Source: an uncultured Clostridia bacterium
Lineage (GTDB): Bacteria > Bacillota > Clostridia > UBA1381
DNA length: 38,978 nt
Assembly (NCBI GenBank): GCA_949742185.1
Contig: CATJNN010000145.1
Coordinates: 1-38,978 of the forward strand
Reading direction: 5' to 3'
Positions within the stretch are counted from its first letter, which is position 1. Every line of letters begins with the position of its first letter. The notes beneath the pieces are model-generated. The model worked only from the letters and a program-made list of their open reading frames with translations, did no database searches and was not told the origin of the DNA. Of the stretch, positions 7,144-16,824 are shown piece after piece. A program made the position numbers and the translations under genes.

Positions 7144-7448
7144 TGAAATTCGCACACGATATCATAAGAAAACCAATCATCTCCGAACGCAGTATGCAGC
7201 CGTATTTCGACAAAGAGGGCAACGAAATTAAAAAATATTCTTTCGTTGTTTCAAAGGACGCAAACAAGGTTGAAATTAAAAAAGCGGTTGAGGAAATTTT
7301 CGGCGTTGAGGTTGCAAAGGTAAACACAATGCATGTTTTGGGCAAGGTTAAGCGCATGGGCAGAAATGAAGGCAGACGCGCTTCATGGAAGAAAGCCATT
7401 GTAACTTTGGCTCAGGGCAGTAAAGCAATCGAATTTTTTGAAATGTAA
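7143..7448 (+). CDS. rplW: 50S ribosomal protein L23
   Basis: 101 aa. Typical bacterial uL23: starts HDIIRKPIISERS, followed by YSFVVSKDANKVEIKKAVEEIF and GVEVAKVNTM. L23 lies at the exit of the peptide tunnel and is the docking site for trigger factor and the signal recognition particle. The ATG overlaps the L4 stop by one base. GAGGAGGTGCTT in the L4 end supplies the ribosome binding site. Confidence 0.97.
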   Translation: MKFAHDIIRKPIISERSMQPYFDKEGNEIKKYSFVVSKDANKVEIKKAVEEIFGVEVAKVNTMHVLGKVKRMGRNEGRRASWKKAIVTLAQGSKAIEFFEM

Positions 7449-7484
7449 TTTCCTATTAATATAGAAAAGGAGTGAAACAGGATA

Positions 7485-8318
7485 ATGGCTATAAGAAAGT
7501 ATAATCCTACTTCTCCTGCCAGAAGATTTATGACGGTGTCTGACTTCGCTGAAGTCACAAAAAAGACTCCCGAGCGTTCGCTTTTAGATTCGCTTAAAAA
7601 GAATGCGGGCAGGAACTCATATGGCAGAATTACCGTTCGTCACAGAGGCGGCGGAAACAGAAGAAAATACAGACTGATTGATTTTAAGAGAAATAAGGAC
7701 GGAATGCCCGCAACGGTTATCGGTATTGAATATGATCCGAACCGCTCGGCAAATATTGCGCTTCTGCAATACGAGGACGGCACAAAGTCTTATATAATAG
7801 CTCCTCTCGGAGTAACGGACGGCGATGTTCTTATGTCCGGCGAAGGCGCGGACATCAAGCCGGGCAATGCATTGTTTATAAAAGACATCCCTGTGGGTAC
7901 GCTTATTCATAATATTGAGCTTTATCCGGGCAAGGGCGGTCAGCTCGTAAGAAGCGCGGGTAACAGCGCTCAGCTTATGGCTAAAGAGGGCAAATATGCT
8001 CAGGTAAGACTTCCCTCGGGCGAGGTTCGTATGATTAGAATGGACTGCAAAGCTACGGTGGGCGAAGTTGGAAACCAGCAGCACGAGAATATCTCAATCG
8101 GTAAGGCGGGAAGAAAGCGTCACATGGGCTGGAGACCTACAGTCCGCGGTGTTGTTATGAACCCGAACGACCATCCGCACGGCGGTGGTGAAGGTAAATC
8201 TCCAATCGGACGCGCAGCGCCTGTAACGCCTTGGGGTAAACCGGCTCTTGGTCTTAAAACAAGAAAGAAAAAGAACAGAACCGACAAGTTTATCGTTAAG
8301 AGAAGAAATTCCAAATAA
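7485..8318 (+). CDS. rplB: 50S ribosomal protein L2
   Basis: 277 aa, standard length. Conserved elements are [12 protein letters not shown] near the start, the central SH3-like region with [12 protein letters not shown] (whose His corresponds to the residue important for peptidyl transfer), and a basic tail ending RRNSK. L2 is needed for subunit joining and peptide bond formation and contacts 23S domain IV. The start follows AAAGGAGTGAAACAGGATA, with an AGGAG box about 12 nt before ATG 7485. Confidence 0.98.
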   Translation: MAIRKYNPTSPARRFMTVSDFAEVTKKTPERSLLDSLKKNAGRNSYGRITVRHRGGGNRRKYRLIDFKRNKDGMPATVIGIEYDPNRSANIALLQYEDGTKSYIIAPLGVTDGDVLMSGEGADIKPGNALFIKDIPVGTLIHNIELYPGKGGQLVRSAGNSAQLMAKEGKYAQVRLPSGEVRMIRMDCKATVGEVGNQQHENISIGKAGRKRHMGWRPTVRGVVMNPNDHPHGGGEGKSPIGRAAPVTPWGKPALGLKTRKKKNRTDKFIVKRRNSK

Positions 8319-8358
8319 TTGTTTTATATAAGCATACTCGAAAGGAGGAGTATACAAT

Positions 8359-8631
8359 ATGGGCAGATCACTTAAAAAGGGACCTTTTGTCGAAGAGCGT
8401 CTTATGAAAAGAATTGACGCTATGAACGCTGCCAATGAGAAGAAGGTAGTTAAAACATGGTCAAGAGCGTCCACGATTTTCCCGGAAATGGTTGGTCACA
8501 CAATCGCTGTTCATGACGGCAGAAAGCATGTGCCGGTATTCATAAGCGAGGACATGGTAGGACACAGACTCGGTGAGTTTGCGCCGACAAGAACCTTTAA
8601 GGGTCACGTTGGAGCGAAAACATCCAGATAA
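8359..8631 (+). CDS. rpsS: 30S ribosomal protein S19
   Basis: 90 aa, beginning with the near-invariant [15 protein letters not shown] and containing [22 protein letters not shown]19 binds 16S rRNA in the head with S13 near the A site and forms a bridge to the large subunit. ATG 8359 follows AAAGGAGG. It keeps its usual place between L2 and L22. Confidence 0.98.
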   Translation: MGRSLKKGPFVEERLMKRIDAMNAANEKKVVKTWSRASTIFPEMVGHTIAVHDGRKHVPVFISEDMVGHRLGEFAPTRTFKGHVGAKTSR

Positions 8632-8667
8632 TATACGGATATCAGTTTGAAAGGAGGCAATCCATAG

Positions 8668-9003
8668 ATGGAAGCACGTGCAGTATTAAAATATGCCCGC
8701 ATTTCACCGAGAAAGGTGAAGATTGTGCTTGATTTAATAAGAAACAAGCCGGTTGGATATGCGATGGGCGTTATAAAGAATACGCCGAAAGCGGCAAGCG
8801 AATATCTTGAAAAGCTGCTTAAGTCGGCAGTGGCAAACGCGCAGAATAATCATGATATGGATGTAGATAAATTATATGTTGCCGAATGTTATGCATCGCA
8901 GGGACCGACGCTTAAGCGTATTCAGCCCCACGCTCAGGGCAGAGCATTCAAGATTTTGAAAAGAACAAGCCATATCACTTTAGTGTTAAAGGAAAAAGAA
9001 TAA
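8668..9003 (+). CDS. rplV: 50S ribosomal protein L22
   Basis: 111 aa. It carries the uL22 segments YARISPRKVKIVLDLIR and NAQNNHDMDVDKLYV, and the conserved hairpin GPTLKRIQPHAQGRAFKI that lines the exit tunnel where macrolides bind. ATG 8668 sits behind AAAGGAGG. The next gene, rpsC, starts 21 bp later. No residue in the hairpin looks unusual. Confidence 0.98.
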   Translation: MEARAVLKYARISPRKVKIVLDLIRNKPVGYAMGVIKNTPKAASEYLEKLLKSAVANAQNNHDMDVDKLYVAECYASQGPTLKRIQPHAQGRAFKILKRTSHITLVLKEKE

Positions 9004-9024
9004 TCCGAAAAGGAGGTTAAGCAA

Positions 9025-9741
9025 ATGGGACAAAAGGTTAATCCACATGGACTTCGTGTCGGCATAATCAAGGACTGGGATTCCAAATGGTTTGCGAATG
9101 CTCATGATTTCGGAGATATGCTGGTCGAGGATTATAACATTAGAAAATTTGTTAAAAAGCAGTGCTTTGACGCAGGTATTGCGCGTATAGGCATTGAAAG
9201 AAAAAATGATAAAGTTTATATAACAATCCATTCCGCAAAGCCGGGTATCATAATCGGCAGACAGGGAAGCGAGATTGATAAGCTTAAGGCTCAGATTGAG
9301 AAGATGACAAACGCAAGCGTTAACATCAATATCATGGAAGTTAAGCAGCCGGACGTAAACGCTCAGCTCGTTGCTGAAAATATTGCGGCTCAGCTTGAAA
9401 AGAGAATTTCATTCCGCCGCGCTATGAAGCAGGTTATGGGCAGAGCGATGAAGATGGGCGTTAAGGGTATTAAAACTTCAGTTGCAGGCCGCGTGGGCGG
9501 AGCTGAAATTGCAAGAACCGAGACGTATCACGAGGGAACAATTCCGCTTCAGACGCTTCGTGCAGATATTGATTACGGTGTTGCGGAAGCGCACACAACA
9601 TATGGTATCGTAGGCGTTAAGGTTTGGATATACAAAGGCGAAGTTTTCCATGAAAACAGAAACGCGGGAAGAGGAGAAAGACGCGAACGCCGCGAAAGAC
9701 GCGACAATCGTGATAACCGCCAGGCGAAAGGAGGCAGATAA
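9025..9741 (+). CDS. rpsC: 30S ribosomal protein S3
   Basis: 238 aa. It has the start [14 protein letters not shown], a KH RNA-binding domain with the loop [14 protein letters not shown] (about 73-86) and the C-terminal domain with [12 protein letters not shown] and [13 protein letters not shown]3 forms part of the mRNA entry tunnel and helicase centre. The last 25 residues are an Arg/Asn-rich tail (repeats of [10 protein letters not shown]), longer and more charged than in some relatives and probably disordered. ATG 9025 follows AAAAGGAGG. Confidence 0.98.
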   Translation: MGQKVNPHGLRVGIIKDWDSKWFANAHDFGDMLVEDYNIRKFVKKQCFDAGIARIGIERKNDKVYITIHSAKPGIIIGRQGSEIDKLKAQIEKMTNASVNINIMEVKQPDVNAQLVAENIAAQLEKRISFRRAMKQVMGRAMKMGVKGIKTSVAGRVGGAEIARTETYHEGTIPLQTLRADIDYGVAEAHTTYGIVGVKVWIYKGEVFHENRNAGRGERRERRERRDNRDNRQAKGGR

Positions 9742-9743
9742 TC

Positions 9744-10166
9744 ATGTTATTGCCTAAAAGAGTTAAATACAGACGCGTAATGCGCGGCAGAATGAAGGGT
9801 AAGGCAACACGCGGCAACGTGGTAAGCTATGGCGAGTATGGTTTGCAGGCTACGGAGCCGGCATGGATTACGTCAAGACAGATTGAGGCTGCCCGTATTG
9901 CTATGACAAGATATACACGCAGAGGCGGTCAGGTTTGGATTAAAATATTCCCTGATAAACCTGTTACGCAGAAGCCTGCTGAAACTCGAATGGGTTCAGG
10001 TAAAGGTTCTCCCGAATATTGGGTAGCGGTTGTAAAACCGGGCAGAGTTATGTTTGAAATCGGCGGCGTATCCGAAGAAGTTGCGCGCGAGGCTCTTCGT
10101 CTTGCTATGCACAAGCTGCCGGTAAAGTGCAAATTCGTAAAACGTGAAGCAGAGGATGGTGAATAA
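9744..10166 (+). CDS. rplP: 50S ribosomal protein L16
   Basis: 140 aa, starting [18 protein letters not shown], with [35 protein letters not shown] and the end [10 protein letters not shown]16 organises the A-site tRNA elbow region of the 50S subunit late in assembly. It begins 2 bp after the S3 stop. The Shine-Dalgarno site (AAAGGAGG) is embedded in the S3 coding end, so the two are probably coupled. Confidence 0.98.
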   Translation: MLLPKRVKYRRVMRGRMKGKATRGNVVSYGEYGLQATEPAWITSRQIEAARIAMTRYTRRGGQVWIKIFPDKPVTQKPAETRMGSGKGSPEYWVAVVKPGRVMFEIGGVSEEVAREALRLAMHKLPVKCKFVKREAEDGE

Positions 10167-10168
10167 TA

Positions 10169-10372
10169 ATGAAGATAAATGAGCTCAGAGAATTATCTCA
10201 GGCTGAGTTGGAGGAAAAATTGTCAGAGTGCAAGCAGGAGCTCTTCAACTTAAGATTTCAAAACGCTATCAACCAGCTCGATAATCCGAAGAGAATTGGT
10301 GACGTTAAGAAAACTATCGCTCGTATTAAAACCATCATTCATGAAAGAGAATTACAAGGTTCTGCAATTTAA
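10169..10372 (+). CDS. rpmC: 50S ribosomal protein L29
   Basis: 67 aa, an all-helical protein: [18 protein letters not shown], then [17 protein letters not shown] and [13 protein letters not shown]29 lies beside L23 at the tunnel exit. It begins 2 bp after the L16 stop, with no strong Shine-Dalgarno box of its own (GAGGATGGTGAATAAT), which suggests coupling to L16 translation. Confidence 0.97.
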   Translation: MKINELRELSQAELEEKLSECKQELFNLRFQNAINQLDNPKRIGDVKKTIARIKTIIHERELQGSAI

Positions 10373-10418
10373 TGATTGATAAAACGTCGATATTAGTCAG
10401 GAAGGGAGGCACTTAATC

Positions 10419-10679
10419 GTGGCTGAAGAAAGAAATAGCCGAAAGGTTAAAATCGGTAAGGTTGTCAGCAACAAAATGGACAAGACAATCGTTGTTGCAA
10501 TCGAATATAGCGTAAAGCATCCGCTTTATGGCAAGGTAATGAAAAGAACTTATAAATTGAAAGCGCATGACGAAAATAACGTGTGCTCAATCGGAGATAA
10601 AGTGAAAGTAATGGAAACAAGACCGCTTTCTAAAGACAAAAGATGGAGACTTGTTGAGGTTGTTGAGAAAGTAAAATAA
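10419..10679 (+). CDS. rpsQ: 30S ribosomal protein S17
   Basis: 86 aa with a GTG start behind GAAGGGAGG. The OB-fold signature is clear: [39 protein letters not shown] and [20 protein letters not shown]17 is a primary 16S rRNA binder at the 30S body. The GTG is the only start that fits both the RBS spacing and family length. Confidence 0.97.
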   Translation: MAEERNSRKVKIGKVVSNKMDKTIVVAIEYSVKHPLYGKVMKRTYKLKAHDENNVCSIGDKVKVMETRPLSKDKRWRLVEVVEKVK

Positions 10680-10708
10680 TTTGTTTTCGTTAGGAAGGAG
10701 GAAAAAGC

Positions 10709-11077
10709 ATGATACAGCAGCAAACACTTTTAAAAGTAGCTGATAACACAGGCGCAAAGGAAGTTATGTGTATTCGTGTCATGGGCGGTTCCAAGAAAAG
10801 ATATGCCCAGGTAGGCGACGAAATCATCTGCAGCGTCAAAAAGGCAACGCCGGGCGGCGTTGTTAAAAAGGGTGACGTTGTTAAGGCAGTGGTTGTCAGA
10901 GCAGTTAAGCAGACAAGACGCTCAGATGGTTCTTATATAAGATTTGATGAAAACGCGGCGGTAATCGTAAGAGATGATAAAAATCCGAGAGGTACGCGTA
11001 TCTTCGGGCCTGTAGCAAGAGAGCTCAGAGATAAAGAGTACATGAAAATTTTATCATTGGCTCCGGAAGTGTTATAA
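10709..11077 (+). CDS. rplN: 50S ribosomal protein L14
   Basis: 122 aa, exactly the usual length. Typical features: [59 protein letters not shown] and [14 protein letters not shown]14 forms an inter-subunit bridge and is where the silencing factor RsfS binds. ATG 10709 follows AGGAAGGAGG. Confidence 0.98.
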   Translation: MIQQQTLLKVADNTGAKEVMCIRVMGGSKKRYAQVGDEIICSVKKATPGGVVKKGDVVKAVVVRAVKQTRRSDGSYIRFDENAAVIVRDDKNPRGTRIFGPVARELRDKEYMKILSLAPEVL

Positions 11078-11092
11078 TTAGGAGGTGTAACA

Positions 11093-11416
11093 ATGAAAAA
11101 AATGCATGTAAAACGCGGCGATACTGTGGAAGTATTGTCAGGCAAAGATAAAGGCAAGCAGGGCAAGGTTATAACGGTGTTTCCTAAAGCGGGACGAGTT
11201 ATCGTAGAAGGCGTTGCCATTGCAAAGAAGCACCAGAAAGCGCGCGCGCAGGGGCAGGAAAGCGGAATTATCCATATGGAAGCTCCGATTGACGCGTCGA
11301 ACGTACTTCGCGTTTGCCCGAAATGCAAAAAGGGTGTTCGCACAGGCATAAATATTCTTGACGGCGGCGCAAAGGTTAGATATTGCAAAAAATGCGGAGA
11401 AACATTTAACGACTAA
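11093..11416 (+). CDS. rplX: 50S ribosomal protein L24
   Basis: 107 aa. It has an N-terminal KOW motif (HVKRGDTVEVLSGKDKGKQGKV) and a central HMEAPIDASNV segment. The C-terminal part has four cysteines in CPKCKKG ... YCKKCGE, a possible zinc ribbon as seen in many clostridial L24 proteins. L24 starts 50S assembly at the 5' end of 23S rRNA. ATG 11093 is behind TTAGGAGGTG, 15 bp after the L14 stop. Confidence 0.98.
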   Translation: MKKMHVKRGDTVEVLSGKDKGKQGKVITVFPKAGRVIVEGVAIAKKHQKARAQGQESGIIHMEAPIDASNVLRVCPKCKKGVRTGINILDGGAKVRYCKKCGETFND

Positions 11417-11442
11417 TTTTCGAGAGGAGGTAAATTGACATA

Positions 11443-11982
11443 ATGGCACGATTGAAAGAGAAATATAAAGCGGAAATTGCTCCGGCAATGATGCAAAAAT
11501 TCAGTTATAAAAGCCCTATGCAGATTCCGAAGCTTGAGAAGATCGTAATTAACATAGGTATGGGAGAAGCGAGAGATAATCCTAAGGCTATTGAAAACGC
11601 CTGCGGCGATCTTGCTATAATCACAGGTCAGAAGCCGATTATAACAAAGGCGAGAAAATCTGTCGCTAACTTTAAGGTTAGAGAGGGTATGAACATTGGC
11701 TGCAAGGTTACGCTCAGAGCTGAAAAGATGTATGAGTTTTTGGATAAGCTGTTTAATGTTGCGCTCCCACGCGTACGTGACTTCCGAGGGATAAACGCGA
11801 ACTCGTTTGACGGTCGCGGCAACTATTCTTTAGGTATAAAAGAACAGCTCATATTTCCGGAAATTGATTACGATAAGATTGATAAAATCAGAGGTATGGA
11901 CATTATCATTGTTACAACAGCGCACACAGACGAAGAAGCGCGTGAACTGCTGTCATTGATGGGCGCTCCGTTCAAATCGTAG
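11443..11982 (+). CDS. rplE: 50S ribosomal protein L5
   Basis: 179 aa with the familiar uL5 blocks: [50 protein letters not shown] and [22 protein letters not shown]5 binds 5S rRNA and contacts the P-site tRNA. ATG 11443 follows GAGAGGAGG. The protein is complete, with no unusual insertions. Confidence 0.98.
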   Translation: MARLKEKYKAEIAPAMMQKFSYKSPMQIPKLEKIVINIGMGEARDNPKAIENACGDLAIITGQKPIITKARKSVANFKVREGMNIGCKVTLRAEKMYEFLDKLFNVALPRVRDFRGINANSFDGRGNYSLGIKEQLIFPEIDYDKIDKIRGMDIIIVTTAHTDEEARELLSLMGAPFKS

Positions 11983-12007
11983 TTCGGAAAAGGAGGAATA
12001 ATTAGTC

Positions 12008-12193
12008 ATGGCAAAGAAATCAATGAAAATAAAGCAGCAGAGAAAGCCGAAGCACAGCACGCAGGCATATTCAAGATGCAAAATCTGCGGCAGACCGCAC
12101 GCGTATCTGAGAAAATTCGGCATATGCCGTATCTGCTTCAGAGAGCTGGCTTACAAGGGACAAATTCCCGGAGTAAGAAAGGCGAGCTGGTAA
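12008..12193 (+). CDS. rpsN: 30S ribosomal protein S14, zinc (type Z) form
   Basis: 61 aa, the short C+ form that binds zinc through two CxxC pairs: CKICGRP and CRICFRE. It ends with GVRKASW, as is typical of the family. S14 sits in the 30S head near S3 and S19. Many Firmicutes also carry a zinc-free paralogue elsewhere that replaces this form under zinc starvation; none is seen here. ATG 12008 follows AAAAGGAGG. Confidence 0.98.
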   Translation: MAKKSMKIKQQRKPKHSTQAYSRCKICGRPHAYLRKFGICRICFRELAYKGQIPGVRKASW

Positions 12194-12237
12194 TATATAA
12201 TCAAATCGTTTCAAATACCGGAAGGAGGTAAAAGTAA

Positions 12238-12636
12238 ATGCAAATAACTGATCCAATAGCAGATATGCTCACTCGTATAAGAAATGCAAATTCTGCAAGA
12301 CATGAAACAGTTGACATTCCGGCTTCAAACATGAAAAAGGCAATAGCCGAAATTTTAAATGAAGAAGGATATATAAAGAGTTATCAGGTAATTGAAGATA
12401 ACAAGCAGGGCGTAATCCGCGTTGCTTTAAAATATGGACCAAGCAAGGAAAAGGTTATAAGCGGAATTAAGAGAATCTCCAAGCCCGGACTCAGAATTTA
12501 TGCGGGCGCTTGCGACGTACCGAAAGTTCTTAACGGTCTTGGTATTGCTATTATCTCAACGTCGAAGGGCGTTATGACAGATAAGAAAGCAAGACAGGAA
12601 AATATCGGCGGCGAGGTTTTGGCATACGTATGGTAA
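12238..12636 (+). CDS. rpsH: 30S ribosomal protein S8
   Basis: 132 aa: starts [19 protein letters not shown] and ends with [21 protein letters not shown]8 is a central 16S rRNA binder, and in E. coli it represses the spc operon by binding near the L5 gene. I see no obvious mimic of that site in the short L24-L5 spacer here. ATG 12238 follows GGAAGGAGG. Confidence 0.98.
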   Translation: MQITDPIADMLTRIRNANSARHETVDIPASNMKKAIAEILNEEGYIKSYQVIEDNKQGVIRVALKYGPSKEKVISGIKRISKPGLRIYAGACDVPKVLNGLGIAIISTSKGVMTDKKARQENIGGEVLAYVW

Positions 12637-12670
12637 AAGCTTCGTAAAAAAACAAGGAGGTGTCAAATAA

Positions 12671-13219
12671 ATGTCGAGAATTGGTAGAATGCCAATCACT
12701 GTTCCCTCAGGCGTTGATGTGAAAATCGGCGAGGGAAATGAAGTGACGGTAAAGGGTCCTAAAGGCACATTATCAAGAAAGCTTCACAGTGACATGATTT
12801 TGAAATTAGAAAACGGCGTTTTGACGGTAGAACGTCCGTCGGAAGATAAAATGCATAAATCCCTGCATGGACTGACACGCACTCTGCTTAACAATATGGT
12901 TATCGGAGTAACAGACGGCTTCCAGAAAGAGCTTGAAATAAACGGTGTTGGTTACAGAGCGCAGATGCAGGGCAAAAAGCTTGTGCTCGGTCTTGGATAT
13001 TCACATCCGGTAGAGTATGAGGCGGTAGAGGGAATAACCATTGAGGTTCCTTCGCCTAATCAGATTATCGTTAAGGGCGCAAGCAAGGAGCTTGTTGGCG
13101 AAACAGCAGCGAAAATCAGAGAATACAGACTGCCTGAGCCATATAAGGGCAAAGGTATTAAATACGTCGATGAACATATCAGGCGTAAAGAAGGTAAAGC
13201 AGGCGCTAAGAAGAAATAA
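12671..13219 (+). CDS. rplF: 50S ribosomal protein L6
   Basis: 182 aa with two duplicated uL6 domains. Blocks seen: [53 protein letters not shown] and the C-terminal [25 protein letters not shown]6 lies near the sarcin-ricin loop and factor-binding site. ATG 12671 follows AAGGAGGTG. Confidence 0.98.
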   Translation: MSRIGRMPITVPSGVDVKIGEGNEVTVKGPKGTLSRKLHSDMILKLENGVLTVERPSEDKMHKSLHGLTRTLLNNMVIGVTDGFQKELEINGVGYRAQMQGKKLVLGLGYSHPVEYEAVEGITIEVPSPNQIIVKGASKELVGETAAKIREYRLPEPYKGKGIKYVDEHIRRKEGKAGAKKK

Positions 13220-13237
13220 TGAAAGGAGAGTTCTGAT

Positions 13238-13597
13238 ATGATAAAGAAAGAAAACAGTAACGTGGCAAGACTGCGTCGTCATAAGAGAGTAAGAAAGAAC
13301 ATCTCCGGCACTGCAGAGCAGCCCCGTCTGGACGTGTTCAGAAGCCTTAACCACATATACGCGCAGATTATCGACGACACAAAGGGCGTAACGCTCGCAG
13401 CGGCGTCAAGTCTTGAAAAAGGCTTTGAAGGCAGCGGTGGAAATTGCGAAGGCGCTAAAAAAGTCGGCGAGATGATTGCTAAAAAGGCTCTTGAAAAGGG
13501 CATAAAAACAGTGGTGTTCGACAGAGGCGGATATATATATCACGGAAGAGTTGCTGCTTTGGCAGACGGTGCCAGAGAGGGCGGATTAGATTTCTAA
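13238..13597 (+). CDS. rplR: 50S ribosomal protein L18
   Basis: 119 aa: [21 protein letters not shown], then [14 protein letters not shown] and the end [21 protein letters not shown]18 binds 5S rRNA and, with L5, forms the central protuberance. ATG 13238 follows AAAGGAGAG, 18 bp after the L6 stop. The protein is of standard length. Confidence 0.98.
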   Translation: MIKKENSNVARLRRHKRVRKNISGTAEQPRLDVFRSLNHIYAQIIDDTKGVTLAAASSLEKGFEGSGGNCEGAKKVGEMIAKKALEKGIKTVVFDRGGYIYHGRVAALADGAREGGLDF

Positions 13598-13615
13598 GAA
13601 AAGGAGGTAGGTCTT

Positions 13616-14119
13616 GTGGCTGAAAAAATAGATGCGCAAGCGCTTGATATTCAGGAAAAGGTTGTCAGCATTAACCGTGTTGCAAAGGTTGTAAAAGGCG
13701 GTAGAACAATGCGTTTTTCTGCACTTGTGGTTGTAGGCGACGGCAACGGCAGAGTTGGATGCGGCAGCGGAAAGGCGGCTGAAATTCCCGAGGCTATAAG
13801 AAAGGGTATTGAAGACGCTAAGAAAAATATGATTACAGTTCCTATGGTAGGCACGACAATTCCTCATGAAGTAACCGGGGAATTCGGCGCGGGAAGAGTG
13901 CTTTTGAAGCCTGCCGCTCAGGGTACCGGCGTTATCGCCGGCGGTGCGGCGCGTGCTGTTCTCGAGCTTGCGGGAATTAAGGATATAAGAACAAAATGTC
14001 TTCGTTCCAACAATCAGAGAAATGTTGTAAACGCTACGATGGCAGGTCTTGCAAGCCTTAAGCAGGCGGAGGAAGTTGCGAAGCTCCGCGGCATAACGGT
14101 AGACCAGCTTCGTGGTTAA
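13616..14119 (+). CDS. rpsE: 30S ribosomal protein S5
   Basis: 167 aa with a GTG start behind AAAAGGAGG. It contains the double-stranded RNA-binding-like domain ([34 protein letters not shown]) and the C-terminal domain with [19 protein letters not shown] and the [11 protein letters not shown] block. S5 helps form the mRNA entry channel and affects decoding fidelity. Nothing is missing. Confidence 0.98.
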   Translation: MAEKIDAQALDIQEKVVSINRVAKVVKGGRTMRFSALVVVGDGNGRVGCGSGKAAEIPEAIRKGIEDAKKNMITVPMVGTTIPHEVTGEFGAGRVLLKPAAQGTGVIAGGAARAVLELAGIKDIRTKCLRSNNQRNVVNATMAGLASLKQAEEVAKLRGITVDQLRG

Positions 14120-14133
14120 GGAGGTAGCACAGC

Positions 14134-14313
14134 ATGGCAAAGTTGAAAATAAAATTAGTTAAAAGCACAATCGGCAGAAAGAAAAATCAAATCGCTACCG
14201 TTGAAGCTCTTGGACTGAAAAGAATAAGACACGTTGTAGAGCACAACGACACACCTCAGATAAGAGGCATGATAAACAGAGTTTCTCATCTTGTTGAAGT
14301 TGAGGAGAACTAA
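14134..14313 (+). CDS. rpmD: 50S ribosomal protein L30
   Basis: 59 aa, complete: [18 protein letters not shown], then [19 protein letters not shown] and [16 protein letters not shown]30 is a small bacterial large-subunit protein that some bacteria lack. ATG 14134 follows TAAGGAGG and starts 14 bp after the S5 stop. Its place between S5 and L15 is the normal one. Confidence 0.97.
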   Translation: MAKLKIKLVKSTIGRKKNQIATVEALGLKRIRHVVEHNDTPQIRGMINRVSHLVEVEEN

Positions 14314-14342
14314 CAGCGATTAATTAAGAAGGAGGTGCAGAT

Positions 14343-14783
14343 ATGAGATTGGACGAGTTACAGCCCGCTGAAGGCTCCAAGTTCAAAGCTAAAAGAGTTG
14401 GACGCGGAATCGGTTCAGGTACGGGAAAAACATCCGGCAAGGGTCATAAAGGTCAGAACGCCCGTTCAGGCGGAGGCGTGAGACCGGGATTTGAAGGCGG
14501 TCAGATGCCGCTTTACAGACGTTTGCCGAAACGTGGTTTTAAAAATATATTTGCAAAGCAGTATGTAGCAGTAAATGTGGAGCAGTTAGAAAAATTTGAA
14601 GACGGAACAACTGTAACACCGGAGTTGCTTAAGGAAGTAGGAGTTGTAAGCAAAACGCTCGACGGAATAAAAATTCTCGGCAGAGGCGAGCTCACAAAGA
14701 ATCTGACAGTACAGGCTGCAAAATTCACACAGTCGGCGGCTGAAAAAATAGAAAAGGCAGGCGGAAAGGCTGAGGTGATGTAA
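14343..14783 (+). CDS. rplO: 50S ribosomal protein L15
   Basis: 146 aa. The N-terminal extension is Gly/Arg-rich ([38 protein letters not shown]) and is followed by the globular domain ending with [13 protein letters not shown]15 is a late assembly protein of the 50S. ATG 14343 follows AAGGAGGTG. The stop is one base before the secY start, consistent with coupling. Confidence 0.98.
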   Translation: MRLDELQPAEGSKFKAKRVGRGIGSGTGKTSGKGHKGQNARSGGGVRPGFEGGQMPLYRRLPKRGFKNIFAKQYVAVNVEQLEKFEDGTTVTPELLKEVGVVSKTLDGIKILGRGELTKNLTVQAAKFTQSAAEKIEKAGGKAEVM

Positions 14784-14784
14784 A

Positions 14785-16131
14785 GTGTTTCAGACAATAA
14801 AGAACGCATGGAAAATTCCAGATTTAAGACGTCGGATGCTTTTCACACTATTGATGCTTATAATATTCCGTTTTGGCGCGCATGTTCCGGTGCCGTTTTT
14901 GAGCGCGGACGCGATGCAGCAGTTTTTGTCGGGCGGCGGAGCAGATTTGTTTTCGCTGTTTGACGTATTCACGGGCGGCGCGTTTTCAAACGCGACCGTT
15001 ATGGCGATGGGTGTGTCGCCGTATATTAATGCATCCATTATTATTCAGCTTTTAACCGTTGCCATTCCGGCGTTGGAACGTTTGGCAAAGGAAGGGCTTG
15101 AAGGCAGAAAGAAAATCAATAAGATTACAAGATACCTTGGCGTGGCTCTGGCGTTTATACAGGGCGCGGGACTTTATGTAACGCTTCATAATATGAATGT
15201 TCAGACGGTTGCGCAGGGCGGCGCGGCAATAATGACGGAAATGTCGGCTATGACATTCTTTGTTATAACGCTGTCGTTTACGGCAGGTACTGCGTTCATA
15301 GTATGGCTGGGTGAAATTATTACAGAAAAAGGACTTGGCAACGGCGTCTCAATGATTATCTTCGCTGGTATCATTTCAAGAATACCAACGGCTGGCGTTG
15401 CGTTGTACAGACAGTTCCTTCAGCCCAGTATTACAATGAAAGGGCTTATAATTGTATTGGCGATATTAGCTGTCGCTATTGCGGCAATAGCATTTGTTGT
15501 GCTCTTTAACACAGCGGAGCGTCGCATTCCGGTTCAGTATGCAAAAAGGGTTGTCGGCAGAAAGATGTACGGCGGACAGTCCACAAACATTCCGATTAAG
15601 GTTGTTATGGGCGGCGTTATGCCGATTATCTTCGCGTCAAGTATAATGGCGTTCCCTGCAACAATCGTAAGATTGGTTTCGGCGGGAAATATGCCGGCTG
15701 AGACAAGCATAGGCGGTATAATACTTGGTATGCTTCAGGCGAACTTCGGTCCGTCATGGACAGATATTGTATACGGCGTGTTATACTTCCTGCTCATCAT
15801 ATTCTTCACATATTTCTATTCGGCAATTCAGTTTAATCCAATAGAGATAGCGAACAATATTAAAAAGAGCGGCGGTTATATCCCCGGTATTCGTCCGGGC
15901 AAGCCGACGAGCGACTTTATAAACAGAGTATCATCAAGACTTAATCTTATAGGCGCTATATTCCTTGGCATCATTGCGGTACTTCCGATTGTAATCGGAG
16001 CGGTATTCGGAATAAGCGGTATCTATATAGGCGGTACGTCGCTTCTGATTATGGAGGGCGTTGCACTCGAGACGGTTCAGCAGATTGAGTCTCAGATGGT
16101 AACGCGTCATTATAAAGGATTTTTAGGTTAA
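14785..16131 (+). CDS. secY: Protein translocase subunit SecY
   Basis: 448 aa, the channel-forming subunit of the SecYEG translocon, with ten hydrophobic segments. The sequence opens with MFQTIKNAWKIPDLRRRMLF and contains FGAHVPVPF, the plug-region segment FSNATVMAMGVSPYINASI, the cytoplasmic loop with AKRVVGRKMYGG, and GIRPGKPTSDF. The start is GTG 14785, one base after the L15 stop; GCTGAGGTGATG in the L15 end acts as the ribosome binding site. Its location at the end of the spc block is conserved in bacteria. Confidence 0.97.
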   Translation: MFQTIKNAWKIPDLRRRMLFTLLMLIIFRFGAHVPVPFLSADAMQQFLSGGGADLFSLFDVFTGGAFSNATVMAMGVSPYINASIIIQLLTVAIPALERLAKEGLEGRKKINKITRYLGVALAFIQGAGLYVTLHNMNVQTVAQGGAAIMTEMSAMTFFVITLSFTAGTAFIVWLGEIITEKGLGNGVSMIIFAGIISRIPTAGVALYRQFLQPSITMKGLIIVLAILAVAIAAIAFVVLFNTAERRIPVQYAKRVVGRKMYGGQSTNIPIKVVMGGVMPIIFASSIMAFPATIVRLVSAGNMPAETSIGGIILGMLQANFGPSWTDIVYGVLYFLLIIFFTYFYSAIQFNPIEIANNIKKSGGYIPGIRPGKPTSDFINRVSSRLNLIGAIFLGIIAVLPIVIGAVFGISGIYIGGTSLLIMEGVALETVQQIESQMVTRHYKGFLG

Positions 16132-16179
16132 AAGGGTAGACATTATGTCTATGAGGAAAGCGAAAGGTGGCGTTTTTCC

Positions 16180-16824
16180 GTGAAATTAATTTTGTTAGGA
16201 CCGCCGGGAGCGGGCAAGGGTACGCAGGCTGAGATATTGTCAGAAAAGCTTAATGTTAAGACTATTTCAACAGGAGTTATGCTCCGCACGGCGATTAAAG
16301 AAAAAACAGAGCTTGGCGAAACGGCAAGCCGTTATATAAACGACGGCAAGCTGGTGCCTGATGATGTAATGGTTGGTATTGTTAAGGAACGCTTATCGCA
16401 GAAGGACTGCAAAAACGGTTTTATTCTCGATGGTTTTCCGCGCACAATCGCACAGGCTGACGCTCTTGCCGACGCCGGAATTGACATTGACAAGGTGCTT
16501 TTAATTGACGTTTCAGATGAGACAGTAATTAAACGCTTATCTGGCAGACGCGAATGCAGCGGCTGCGGAACGCCGTATCATGTTGATTTTAATCCGTCTG
16601 AAAAAGACGGAGTGTGCGACAAATGCGGTGGTGAGCTTATATGCCGAAAGGATGATAATGAGGAGACGATTAAAAATCGTTTAAGCATTTATCATGAGCA
16701 GACCGAGCCGATTAAAGCATACTATGAAAAGTTGGGCAAACTTGTTGCTGCCAAAGGCAGAGAAGAGCTTAAGGACACAACACAAGAGGTATTCGCCGCT
16801 CTTGGTATTGGAGAGACAAAATGA
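16180..16824 (+). CDS. adk: Adenylate kinase, zinc-lid type
   Basis: 214 aa. It makes 2 ADP from ATP and AMP. The P-loop is GPPGAGKGT (7-15), the AMP-binding part includes STGVMLR, and FPRT follows. The lid carries four cysteines, C126, C129, C146 and C149, forming the structural zinc site common in Gram-positive enzymes. The start is GTG 16180 with AGGTGG just upstream. The stop overlaps the start of map by 4 bp (ATGA), so the two are coupled. Confidence 0.97.
   Translation: MKLILLGPPGAGKGTQAEILSEKLNVKTISTGVMLRTAIKEKTELGETASRYINDGKLVPDDVMVGIVKERLSQKDCKNGFILDGFPRTIAQADALADAGIDIDKVLLIDVSDETVIKRLSGRRECSGCGTPYHVDFNPSEKDGVCDKCGGELICRKDDNEETIKNRLSIYHEQTEPIKAYYEKLGKLVAAKGREELKDTTQEVFAALGIGETK

Noticed and set aside
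13586-14140. 184-aa minus-strand frame
   Set aside because: A shadow of rpsE and rpmD; the composition is that of an antisense frame and it lacks a ribosome binding site.
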